Source of the DNA: Paludibacter sp.
Lineage (GTDB): Bacteria > Bacteroidota > Bacteroidia > Bacteroidales > Paludibacteraceae
Length of the DNA stretch: 64,000 nt
Direction of reading: 5' to 3'
Assembly: GCA_028710895.1 (NCBI GenBank)
Contig: JAQTTH010000021.1
Coordinates: forward strand, 1-64,000
Positions 57,387 through 64,000 of the stretch are shown here, one piece after another. The translations under genes and the position numbers were made by a program. The notes beneath the pieces were generated by a model. That model was not told where the DNA came from. It saw nothing but the letters and a program-made list of their open reading frames with translations, and made no database searches. Each line of letters begins with the position of its first letter. The first letter of the stretch is position 1.

Positions 57387-59528
57387 ATGGCCAAAAAGAA
57401 ACAGAAATCAGGCTCAAGTACCCGCGTTCGTAAAACAGAACTGGTTCGGAACATTATCAATATCTTCAATGAAAATCCCGAAAAGACATTCAATTACAAA
57501 CTGATATCAACATTAATGGATATTAAGTCCGAATCGCAACGGGTATTTATCAATCAATTACTCTACGAACTATTAGATGAAGATTTTCTGGTGGAAATTT
57601 CGCGTGGCAAGTTTAAGGTCAATTCGCGCGGTGGTTATATCGAAGGAGTTATTGAGCGGCAGGGTGTCAAAACGTATTTGCTTCCTGATGATGGCGGTGA
57701 ACTCGTGTTTATTCCGGAGCGAAAAACCAATCATGCGTTACTCAAGGATCGTGTGAAGGTGTTTCTGTATGCCCATCGGCGTGGTCAACAACCCGAAGGA
57801 GAGGTAGTGGAGATTATCAAACGCGCTCAGGATACTTTCGTGGGTGTGTTGGAAGTGTCGGAAAACTATGCTTTTCTGATTCTGGATAACCGCATTATGA
57901 CCAACGATATTTTTATTCCCAAAAACAAATTGAATGGTGGAACGAACGGTCAGAAGGTTGTTGTAAAATTGTTGGCATGGGAACCAAACGCCAAAAACCC
58001 TGTAGGAGAAGTGATTGATGTACTGGGTGATAAAGGAGATAATACTACCGAAATGCACGCTATTTTGGCCGAATTTGGATTGCCGTATAAATATCCGGCC
58101 GATGTGGAGGCGGCAGCCAACAAAATGGATGCAGGAATTACTCCCGATGAAATAGCCAAGCGCGTTGATATGCGAAATATAACTACGTTTACTATCGACC
58201 CACGTGATGCCAAGGACTTTGACGATGCGTTGTCGTTGCGTAAACTGGATAACGGACTTTGGGAAGTGGGTGTTCATATTGCCGATGTAACACATTATGT
58301 ACGTCCGGATAGCATTATCGAAAAAGAAGCACTGGAGCGTGCCACTTCGGTTTATTTGGTCGACCGCACCATTCCTATGCTCCCCGAACATTTATCGAAC
58401 GGTATCTGCTCGCTTCGTCCAAACGAAGAAAAACTGACCTATTCGGTTATCTTTCAGTTGAATGATAAGGCCGAGATCAAACATTATGATATTGCCAAAA
58501 CGGTGATATGCAGCGACCGCCGTTTTACATACGAGGAAGCACAGGCTATTATAGAAACCGGTGAGGGCGATTATAAAGAAGAAGTGCTGACGATGGATCG
58601 CTTAGCAAAACTACTTCGCGAGAAACGATTTGCCGCGGGTGCCATTGCCTTTGATCGGGTAGAGGTACGCTTCGAAATTGACGAAAAGGGTAAACCGACC
58701 TCGGTATTCTTCAAAGAACAAAAAGATTCGAATAAGCTGGTTGAAGAGTTTATGTTGTTGGCCAACAAAACGGTGGCAACGCATATTGGTCGTGTTCATC
58801 AGGGACAAAAAGCCAAAACATTCGTATACCGTATTCACGACGTGCCAAATCCCGATAAACTGGAAACTTTCTCGGTATTTATCAAGCGTTTTGGCTATAA
58901 CCTGAAAACGTCGGGCAAGCAATCGGCAGTTTCAAGTTCAATCAATGCGTTGCTCGATGCAGTGCAGGGCAAGAAAGAGCAAAACCTGATTGAAACGCTG
59001 GCTATCCGCTCTATGGCAAAAGCCATTTATTCTACTTCTAATATGGGGCATTATGGTTTGGCTTTTGATTTTTACACGCACTTTACATCGCCAATTCGTC
59101 GTTATCCGGATATGATGGTGCATCGTTTGCTCGAAAAATATGCTGCAGGTGGCAAAAGTGTGAATGCTTCGGAATACGAAGATTATTGTCAGCACAGTTC
59201 GGACATGGAGCAACTGGCAGCTAATGCTGAGCGGGCTTCTATCAAATATAAACAGGTTGAATTTATGTCGGACCGTATCGGGCAGGTATTCGATGGCGTC
59301 ATTTCGGGTGTTACTGAATGGGGTATTTATGTGGAGTTAGTCGAAAATAAGTGCGAAGGAATGATTCCTATCCGCGATTTGGACGATGACTATTATACGT
59401 TTGATGACAAAAACTACTGCCTCGAAGGGCGTCGCTACCATAAAAAGTACCAATTGGGCGACGAAATTACGGTAAAAGTAGCTAAAGCCAATCTGGATAA
59501 GAAGCAATTAGACTTCGTATTAGCGTAA
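57387..59528 (+). CDS. rnr: ribonuclease R
   Basis: The 713-aa exoribonuclease has an N-terminal winged-helix part, two cold-shock domains (about 80-220), the RNB catalytic domain with the metal-binding aspartates in TIDPRDAKDFDDALS, the HYGLAFDFYTHFTSPIRRYPDMMVHRLL block (in part: FTSPIRRYPD), and a C-terminal S1 domain (GQVFDGVISGVTEWGIYVEL in part). It degrades structured RNA 3' to 5'. Length is normal. Confidence 0.95.
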   Translation: MAKKKQKSGSSTRVRKTELVRNIINIFNENPEKTFNYKLISTLMDIKSESQRVFINQLLYELLDEDFLVEISRGKFKVNSRGGYIEGVIERQGVKTYLLPDDGGELVFIPERKTNHALLKDRVKVFLYAHRRGQQPEGEVVEIIKRAQDTFVGVLEVSENYAFLILDNRIMTNDIFIPKNKLNGGTNGQKVVVKLLAWEPNAKNPVGEVIDVLGDKGDNTTEMHAILAEFGLPYKYPADVEAAANKMDAGITPDEIAKRVDMRNITTFTIDPRDAKDFDDALSLRKLDNGLWEVGVHIADVTHYVRPDSIIEKEALERATSVYLVDRTIPMLPEHLSNGICSLRPNEEKLTYSVIFQLNDKAEIKHYDIAKTVICSDRRFTYEEAQAIIETGEGDYKEEVLTMDRLAKLLREKRFAAGAIAFDRVEVRFEIDEKGKPTSVFFKEQKDSNKLVEEFMLLANKTVATHIGRVHQGQKAKTFVYRIHDVPNPDKLETFSVFIKRFGYNLKTSGKQSAVSSSINALLDAVQGKKEQNLIETLAIRSMAKAIYSTSNMGHYGLAFDFYTHFTSPIRRYPDMMVHRLLEKYAAGGKSVNASEYEDYCQHSSDMEQLAANAERASIKYKQVEFMSDRIGQVFDGVISGVTEWGIYVELVENKCEGMIPIRDLDDDYYTFDDKNYCLEGRRYHKKYQLGDEITVKVAKANLDKKQLDFVLA

Positions 59529-59616
59529 AAAAGCTAAAATATGGGACGTTTCTGTTTTGTAAATCAGCAAATTACCCGCTTGGGATTGGTATGGCACAAC
59601 TTTTTTCGGGAAACTG

Positions 59617-59647
59617 TTTGTAAAACCCAAAAATAGCGCTATCTTTG
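59617..59647 (+). promoter_or_regulatory. promoter of the tRNA-Arg gene
   Basis: TTTG (59617-59620) and TATCTTTG (59640-59647) are separated by exactly 19 bp, the ideal Bacteroidota housekeeping promoter. Transcription would begin about 14 bp before the mature tRNA. Confidence 0.8.
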
Positions 59648-59667
59648 CACTCGCAAAACAAAGCAAT

Positions 59668-59741
59668 GGCTGCGTAGCTCAACTGAATAGAGTACCACAC
59701 TACGGATGTGGGGGTTACAGGTTTGAATCCTGTCGCGGTCA
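59668..59741 (+). tRNA. tRNA-Arg (anticodon ACG)
   Basis: A full cloverleaf can be drawn: acceptor GGCTGCG with CGCGGTC (two G-U pairs), D-stem GCTC/GAGT, anticodon stem CCACA/TGTGG around CTACGGA (anticodon ACG), five-base variable loop and T-stem ACAGG/CCTGT. The 3' CCA is not encoded. The D-loop AACTGAATA has A at the usual G19 and the T-loop TTTGAAT has T at the usual C56, so the tertiary 19-56 pair would be A-U. Confidence 0.93.
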
Positions 59742-59756
59742 CTTTTTTAAATAATT

Positions 59757-59797
59757 AAACTCCTTGATAATCAAAGTGTTATCAAGGAGTTTTTGTT
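59757..59797 (+). terminator. terminator of tRNA-Arg
   Basis: AAACTCCTTGATAA pairs perfectly with TTATCAAGGAGTTT around an 8-nt loop and is followed by T-rich sequence. Confidence 0.85.
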
Positions 59798-59947
59798 TTA
59801 TATTAGGTTAATTTCCCCGCATTTTCCCCATCTTGCTCGAAAATTGATTATTTTTCTAGATAGTTTAACTTTGTTTCGGGGTAAAATAAGATAAATAATT
59901 ACGAATTGTAAGTTGTGCTTCTTACTAGTACAGATTCAAACCAGACA

Positions 59948-59982
59948 AATAAAAAAATCCCCGGCATTTTTTTATTGCCAGG
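59948..59982. terminator. hairpin downstream of the 60030 gene
   Basis: AATCCCCGGCA and TTGCCAGGGATT form a near-perfect stem around a T-rich loop, with an A-run on the left that becomes a T-run on the reverse strand. It probably terminates the reverse-strand gene ending at 60030. Confidence 0.6.
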
Positions 59983-60029
59983 GATTGAAACTCATTATTG
60001 AGCCTAGTGATAGTGAACATTGTGTATCT

Positions 60030-60473
60030 TTATTCTTTTGGTGTATTATCGACTGTCTTTTCTTCAATCAAAATTCCGTTTTCAAACTTTAGATATATGT
60101 TTGTTTCGTAGATTGACTCATATCCCATATGAATGTATTCCAATAGCTCTCCAGATTGAATTTTCAGCGTTCCATTAACCCAATGGGCAAATACCTCAGA
60201 TTGTCCGGGAAAGAGCTTCTGCATGGCAGAAATTGGTTCGTCTGAATCATTGCCTTTCCTACTTCTTATTTGACTCGGAGATTGAATGTCTATTAGATAA
60301 ATTTTACCTTCATCGATTTTCCATGTTGCACTGTATCCTCTGTAGCATGCTGTATTTACAGCAGTAAATAACTTTTCTACTTTGTTATCATACAGATAGC
60401 TCGATAGAGGTTCACAAGCAAGAGTGTACTCATTATTATCAATGAAAATGCGATCTCCGATTTGGGCGGTCAT
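60030..60473 (-). CDS. protein of unknown function
   Basis: The 147-aa product has no signal peptide, membrane helix or motif I recognise. It looks like a compact beta-rich cytoplasmic protein (RIFIDNNEYTLACEPLSSYL in part; YSATWKIDEGKIYLIDI; FAHWVNGTLKIQSGELL). It is a single gene in the AT-rich region after the tRNA. Proteins of this size and composition are often partners or immunity proteins in accessory regions, but nothing here proves that. Confidence 0.65.
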   Translation of the reverse strand: MTAQIGDRIFIDNNEYTLACEPLSSYLYDNKVEKLFTAVNTACYRGYSATWKIDEGKIYLIDIQSPSQIRSRKGNDSDEPISAMQKLFPGQSEVFAHWVNGTLKIQSGELLEYIHMGYESIYETNIYLKFENGILIEEKTVDNTPKE

Positions 60474-60618
60474 TTAGTTAAGGTTTATATTAGTGAGAGC
60501 AAAAATAAAAATAAAATCCCAGATTCACTCAATAGATACAATATCATAAGGATAAAAATTCAATAATGCTTTATAATAAATTTTAAGTTGACATAATTTT
60601 TAAATGATTTATTTTTCA
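60474..60618. other. AT-rich non-coding stretch
   Basis: No gene or clear signal is seen between the start of the 60030 gene and the 40-bp repeats. Confidence 0.4.
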
Positions 60619-60727
60619 TGTAAAGAAAAATGCGAAATCTTTCCATATTGAAAGAATGTGTAAAGAAAATCGGAAAATCTTTCCAGATCAAAAGAACGTG
60701 TAAAGAAAAATGCAAAATCTTTATGAA
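60619..60727. repeat. 40-bp tandem repeat, about 2.7 copies
   Basis: Units start TGTAAAGAAAA at 60619, 60659 and 60699. Each contains AAAGA ... AAATCTTT, so it can form a small hairpin. The copies differ at several positions. There are no spacers, so it is not a CRISPR array. It lies just upstream of the promoter of the histone H1-like gene. Confidence 0.75.
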
Positions 60728-60773
60728 AAATTCATAATTAAGCTGCTTGAGATAACTTTTGAAAATATATTTA

Positions 60774-60802
60774 TTGGTATTATCCCGAAATGTTTATATT
60801 TG
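60774..60802 (+). promoter_or_regulatory. promoter of the histone H1-like gene
   Basis: The -7 box TATATTTG (60795-60802) matches TAnnTTTG and a TTG at 60774-60776 lies 18 bp upstream. The leader to the ATG at 60860 would be about 50 nt. Confidence 0.6.
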
Positions 60803-60859
60803 CATCCGGAATTGTGACTTTACAAGTAGCTAAATTATAAACTAAACAAAATTAAAGAA

Positions 60860-61036
60860 ATGGAAGAATTGGTAGCTAAGATTAAAGGAGAATTTGAAGC
60901 ATTTGCTAAAGATGCAGATTTGCAAACCGAAAAAGGAAACAAAGCAGCAGGTACTCGTGCTCGTAAAGCATCTTTGGATTTGGAGAAATTACTGAAAGAA
61001 TTCAGAAAAGTCTCATTGAGTGAATCGAAGAAATAA
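60860..61036 (+). CDS. histone H1-like DNA-binding protein
   Basis: This 58-aa frame starts MEELVAKIKGEFEAFAKDAD and contains the diagnostic stretch KGNKAAGTRARKASLDLEKL and LKEFRKVSL. That is the pattern of the small histone H1-like (Hc1-type) proteins of Bacteroidota, which coat DNA as abundant basic helical proteins. It has its own promoter, an AAAGAAATG start context and a strong terminator, as expected for a highly expressed single gene. Confidence 0.85.
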   Translation: MEELVAKIKGEFEAFAKDADLQTEKGNKAAGTRARKASLDLEKLLKEFRKVSLSESKK

Positions 61037-61050
61037 TCGTAATGAAATTA

Positions 61051-61094
61051 AATAAAAAGACCTGATTATAAGCTGAAAATCAGGTCTTTTTATT
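61051..61094 (+). terminator. terminator of the histone H1-like gene
   Basis: Perfect 17-bp arms (core AAAAAGACCTGATT / AATCAGGTCTTTTT) surround a 10-nt loop with a T-rich tail. Confidence 0.85.
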
Positions 61095-61202
61095 TTGAAT
61101 TTCTAAATTCTTTTTATTGAAACTTTGATTTAATTGGTATAGTTATGGCTTTCTGAGACAAAAAAACAACTGATATTCATACTGAAAGTCGAATGGTTCT
61201 TG

Positions 61203-61227
61203 CTTTTAGAGCAACTTGCTCTAAAAG
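61203..61227. repeat. 12-bp perfect palindrome downstream of the ubiquitin-like operon
   Basis: CTTTTAGAGCAA-C-TTGCTCTAAAAG has perfect 12-bp arms and no T-run. It may be a weak terminator for the reverse operon ending at 61352 or a protein-binding site. Its TTTTAG...CTAAAA ends recur in the palindromes at 63364-63377 and 63408-63437. Confidence 0.6.
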
Positions 61228-61351
61228 TATATAGATAATATGTGAGTTTTATTACTAGGCTTGCTTCGAAAGTCACACTTTAATTAGTAAATCCTACTTC
61301 AAAGTACAGGGATTTATCTATGGTGAATACTTATGTGAATGATTAATTTCA

Positions 61352-61702
61352 TTATTTCCGTTTCCTTCTTTTCTTCCGATAATTTTTGACTGATTTAGAT
61401 TTTGCATCTGTTTTTAAATCGAAATAATCAAACCAACTACGAGCCCACCTTACGTTGTTATTTGTTATGAAATAATGGGATCTGCAATTCAAATTCCAAC
61501 TCCCTATTGAAGGTGTCAACGAAACGCTATCACCATCAAAACTAAGTTTCCATCCATTCTTTGATATTGGAGTTACAACCTCATTTCCACAACCACACAC
61601 GCATTTGTGTATGGCTGTGCAAAATGTAATAGAAACATATAATATCCCTTCTTCAATTTCATCAGGAATATATTCTACAAATCTATGTGTTAGTGTCATC
61701 AT
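61352..61702 (-). CDS. DUF6527-family protein, ubiquitin-like operon component
   Basis: The 116-aa product matches DUF6527: HKCVCGCGNEVVTPIS with three cysteines in a metal-site pattern, WKLSFDGDSVSLTPSIGSW, CRSHYFI, and a very basic C-terminal tail. Such proteins are typically encoded next to ThiF/E1 and multiubiquitin genes; a role as peptidase or processing factor for the ubiquitin-like protein is plausible but is inference here. The start overlaps the E1 gene by 20 nt, so it is translationally coupled. A second Met directly follows the first. Confidence 0.85.
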   Translation of the reverse strand: MMTLTHRFVEYIPDEIEEGILYVSITFCTAIHKCVCGCGNEVVTPISKNGWKLSFDGDSVSLTPSIGSWNLNCRSHYFITNNNVRWARSWFDYFDLKTDAKSKSVKNYRKKRRKRK

Positions 61703-62858
61703 TAGTTAATTGAGAAACATTAATCGAATAACTTGTATTATGCTCTTGCTTCAAATCTTGATAAAAGCCAGATAGCTTTTTCCATTTAATGACTGCTAAA
61801 ACTGCATTCAGAGAATTCAGATCTGCAATTTGAATATTCGTAGCATATTCATTATTTACATCATCTCCACAAGAAATTCGACTCGCTAAATGATCATTTT
61901 TATCTTTAGTTCCTGTTGTAACACGTAAAGTTCCAACTAAACAATCATCAACTGTATTCACTCCAAGTCCAACATCAAAAAATGGTATTTCGTGAGATAA
62001 TAGAAAATCAATTATTGTTTTCTTTATGGCCTCCTTATCAATTGCCAGAAACACATAATTAGCACCTGCAATCTCAGAGATATTGAATTCGTCAATATAA
62101 TAAGGATGCGATATTATATGTTTGTGCATATTAGAATAGCCTGATTTATAATAATCTGTTTTGTTATGAAGCATATCTAGTTCATCGATTGACGCAGCAC
62201 CCGGCGAACGAAATGCATTATGCACTAGAAATTTATCTCCATCGTACAAATGAATTTCTGAAACAGGAGTTTTCGCCACTAAATCCAGAATATATGCACC
62301 AGTTCCACCTAGCCCAATAATTACAATTTTCTGACCTTCAAATTTTTCGCTGATCAAATTAATATTTGCTCTGCTTGAATTGGTGTCAATGTATTGAAAA
62401 ACGGATTCTTCTTCAGAATCAATGATTGGTTTAAATGTTTTTGCCGTAGCAGTATTATCTATTGCCCTTGCTTGGGCAGAAATCATTTCTTCATATCTGG
62501 TTACTTTTTTATAGTAATCAGGATAACCTTCATTTGGTTTGTTGGAAAATGAATGGTCAACAACGATACCATTACCAAAATTTTGAATCCCTGTAGTGTG
62601 TTGGATTCCAGTCATCTTTTTCCCATCCTTTTCACATGGGTGTTCACCAATGAAGTGTATAACATGGTTATCTGGGCTAACGACCCTTGATCCACTCATA
62701 GTTAATGTTGAAACTAATGTTCCGAACTTAACCTCTATTGAAGAGTTTACGTAAGGTATATGGTGGATAAGTAAATATCCACCTTTTACCTCAATTTCGT
62801 AACCTTCATCCCTGAGTTGCTTCAAATCAGGACTACGAACGATTAGTTGCTGTGACAT
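61683..62858 (-). CDS. E2-like (DUF6791) / ThiF-type E1 fusion
   Basis: The 391-aa product has two parts. Residues 1 to about 160 match DUF6791 (IHFIGEHPCEKDG; VVDHSFSNKP; YPDYYKKVTRYEEMI), thought to be an E2-like domain; C75 in EHPC is a candidate but unproved acceptor residue. Residues about 170-360 form the ThiF/E1 adenylation fold: the nucleotide loop VIIGLGGTGAYIL, LYDGDKFLVHNAFR and the acidic loop FFDVGLG. The protein should adenylate the C-terminus of the ubiquitin-like partner and may pass it to the E2-like domain in cis. The start overlaps the multiubiquitin gene by 26 nt. Confidence 0.88.
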   Translation of the reverse strand: MSQQLIVRSPDLKQLRDEGYEIEVKGGYLLIHHIPYVNSSIEVKFGTLVSTLTMSGSRVVSPDNHVIHFIGEHPCEKDGKKMTGIQHTTGIQNFGNGIVVDHSFSNKPNEGYPDYYKKVTRYEEMISAQARAIDNTATAKTFKPIIDSEEESVFQYIDTNSSRANINLISEKFEGQKIVIIGLGGTGAYILDLVAKTPVSEIHLYDGDKFLVHNAFRSPGAASIDELDMLHNKTDYYKSGYSNMHKHIISHPYYIDEFNISEIAGANYVFLAIDKEAIKKTIIDFLLSHEIPFFDVGLGVNTVDDCLVGTLRVTTGTKDKNDHLASRISCGDDVNNEYATNIQIADLNSLNAVLAVIKWKKLSGFYQDLKQEHNTSYSINVSQLTNDDTNT

Positions 62859-63318
62859 TGAATACCATTTGATTTTTTACAAACACAACATCTCCTTTTA
62901 CCATTGAATTTTCTTCATTTTGTTTTGGTCCATTGGCGTAAGTTACCGTATAAACAGTAGCTTCATTTTCTACAGCATTCGGGAATGCAAGTTTTACAAC
63001 CTCTTCATAACTGATTTTCCTTTCATTCCATTCTTTTGGTCGCCCATTTACAATAATAGTGATTGGCTTAAACTCATCCACATGAGCCGAATAAAATTTT
63101 TCAATTCCCGGTCTTGCCAAATCAATTTTTGTATCATCCATAATTGGTTCATCCTCCCATGGACGTTTTATCGCCAAAAATAGTTTATCACTTTGAGGAA
63201 TATTCCCCAATTGTCTTACTTGAGCACCTGTAATGTACTGTTGCTCCCATTTGTAATTTTTCTCATTAATAATGAGATGAAGAACGTGGTCTTCGTTGTT
63301 CTGGTAATCTTGTTTCAT
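62833..63318 (-). CDS. multiubiquitin-domain protein (two ubiquitin-like folds)
   Basis: The 161-aa product has two beta-grasp domains, about residues 11-82 (VLHLIINEKNYKWEQQYITG in part; KFYSAHVDE) and 83-161 (ITIIVNGRPKEWNERKISYE in part; VFVKNQMVFNVTATNRS). Both start with the beta-hairpin and helix of ubiquitin, as in the multiubiquitin family. The C-terminus ends TNRS and not GG, so conjugation would use the native tail or need trimming. It is the first gene of a three-gene operon and the likely substrate of the E1/E2-like enzyme. Confidence 0.88.
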   Translation of the reverse strand: MKQDYQNNEDHVLHLIINEKNYKWEQQYITGAQVRQLGNIPQSDKLFLAIKRPWEDEPIMDDTKIDLARPGIEKFYSAHVDEFKPITIIVNGRPKEWNERKISYEEVVKLAFPNAVENEATVYTVTYANGPKQNEENSMVKGDVVFVKNQMVFNVTATNRS

Positions 63319-63358
63319 ACCTACGAATTTAAATTTTAAATTTTTCTCAACTTTAGCC

Positions 63359-63387
63359 TTGAAATTTTAGCTAAAATGTTACTTTTG
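63359..63387 (+). promoter_or_regulatory. promoter of the sigma-factor gene
   Basis: The -7 box TACTTTTG (63380-63387) matches TAnnTTTG and TTG (63359-63361) lies 18 bp upstream. The transcript would begin near 63394. Confidence 0.6.
63364..63377. promoter_or_regulatory. palindrome in the sigma-factor promoter spacer
   Basis: ATTTTAGCTAAAAT is a perfect 14-bp palindrome lying between the TTG (63359-63361) and the -7 box (63380-63387), so a bound protein would block the sigma-factor promoter. Confidence 0.5.
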
Positions 63388-63407
63388 TAGCAACATTTCA
63401 TAATAAC

Positions 63408-63437
63408 TACTAAAAGCGTTACCACGGTTTTTAGTAG
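63408..63437 (+). promoter_or_regulatory. inverted repeat in the sigma-factor leader
   Basis: CTACTAAAA (63408-63416) pairs with TTTTAGTAG (63429-63437) around 12 nt. The right arm ends one base before the ATG at 63439, so in RNA the hairpin would cover the ribosome-binding region; in DNA it may be an operator. Confidence 0.55.
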
Positions 63438-63438
63438 T

Positions 63439-64000
63439 ATGTATAGAAAGCAGATGCAAAGCTGGTTACAATTTAAAGACAAACCCACAATTGAGCTTAT
63501 TAAGCAGATTCAAAAAAGAACAGATCCAAAGGAAATTTCTTTTTCAGAGTCTGCTTTTCATGCATTTGTATTTAGATTTGAAGGGGATGTCACAAAAAAA
63601 GCAGAGGTAATTTGTGGAAGCTGGGGTTTCAATATAGAGGAAACAATTGAAATTGTACAAAATGTATTTAAAAAGTTTTGGAGATATCCAAAGTTCAATG
63701 TTGAAAAGAAAAAAGAACAGAATCTTGATAAAGCTGTTATATTATATCTATATGGTATCGCTAGAAATGAACTAACAGATTATTTCAATAAAAAAAATGG
63801 ATTAAAGCTATCCCCATATGATGGTAGTGAGGAATTAGTCTATGATTTGCCCGAAATGCCTATTCTTGATGATCAAGCAGATTACAATGTAGATGTTCAG
63901 CTTTCCAAAATAAGATTAAAAGCAATTAAGGCCGCATTAGAAACACTCTCAGAAAAACACAAAATTATTTATTTGACTTATAGTTCATACGAATATTCAG
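63439..64000 (+). CDS. RNA polymerase sigma-70/ECF-like factor (partial, cut by window end)
   Basis: The frame starts MYRKQMQSWLQFKDKPTIEL and is open to the edge (187 codons). FVFRFEGDVTKKAEVICGSWG, IEIVQNVFKKFWRYPKFN and LYGIARNELTDYFNKKNG resemble sigma region 2 with its helix that binds core polymerase and the -10 element; an acidic linker and the beginning of region 4 (ALETLSEKHKIIYLTY) follow. It is divergent from the multiubiquitin operon, 120 bp away, with palindromes in the gap. It could control that operon; this is inference. The C-terminus lies outside the window. Confidence 0.75.
   Translation, partial: MYRKQMQSWLQFKDKPTIELIKQIQKRTDPKEISFSESAFHAFVFRFEGDVTKKAEVICGSWGFNIEETIEIVQNVFKKFWRYPKFNVEKKKEQNLDKAVILYLYGIARNELTDYFNKKNGLKLSPYDGSEELVYDLPEMPILDDQADYNVDVQLSKIRLKAIKAALETLSEKHKIIYLTYSSYEYS

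Noticed and set aside
60619-60727. CRISPR array or phage att repeats
   Set aside because: The 40-bp units are head-to-tail with no spacers and only about 2.7 copies, and no integrase is seen.

Overview
This window looks like chromosome of a Bacteroidota bacterium, most likely a free-living, plant-glycan-degrading member of the Bacteroidales or a relative. The signs are SusC/SusD pairs, C-terminal sorting domains of the type IX secretion system, -7 promoter boxes of the form TAnnTTTG in front of many genes (with a -33 TTTG at an ideal 19-bp spacing before the tRNA), a Bacteroidota histone H1-like protein and a short NuoG. The species cannot be named from this sequence alone.

Layout. 0.4-2.3 kb: a secreted thioredoxin-fold protein and a cold-shock-domain protein. 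2.7-16 kb: a complete 14-gene complex I operon (nuoA to nuoN), with separate nuoC and nuoD, the NADH-oxidising module nuoEFG, and a NuoG lacking the molybdopterin-type domain. 16-20.2 kb: a metallo-beta-lactamase-fold hydrolase, a degenerate Mur-ligase-like protein, dCMP deaminase and an S41 peptidase. 20.2-42.7 kb: a large alpha-glucan (starch/maltodextrin) utilisation locus. Reading left are susC, susD, two GH13 enzymes and an esterase, plus a T9SS-exported GH13 enzyme. Reading right is an operon of a LacI regulator, an SLC45-like sugar/H+ symporter, a truncated GH65 protein, a second SusA-like GH13 enzyme, a DUF4153 membrane protein, a lipoprotein GH13 amylase and a DUF4375 protein. A palindromic LacI-type operator lies midway between the two divergent promoters. 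42.9-47.2 kb: small envelope genes (TonB-like lipoprotein, DUF4349 lipoprotein, T9SS cargo, a frameshifted TPR lipoprotein, an RDD membrane protein). 47.2-51.3 kb: a 21-bp tandem-repeat array, topA and a DUF4831 gene. 51.5-56.3 kb: a pectin pair (CE8 pectinesterase with T9SS tail, GH28 protein). 56.3-59.5 kb: a lipid kinase and RNase R. 59.7 kb: tRNA-Arg(ACG).

Beyond the tRNA the sequence is more AT-rich and accessory in character: an unknown protein, a 40-bp tandem repeat, a 58-aa histone H1-like gene, and at the right edge a bacterial ubiquitin-like conjugation operon. That operon encodes a double ubiquitin-like 'multiubiquitin' protein, an E2-like/E1 fusion and a DUF6527 protein, and is divergent from an RNA polymerase sigma factor cut by the window end. 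This is the most interesting system here.

The starch genes form a coherent route. Surface and exported GH13 enzymes cut alpha-glucan, SusCD imports the oligosaccharides, SusA-like enzymes cleave them in the periplasm, the symporter takes up small sugars, and LacI regulates. Several local decay events are visible: a truncated GH65, a dead Mpl paralogue, a one-base frameshift in the TPR gene and a duplicated nuoN tail.
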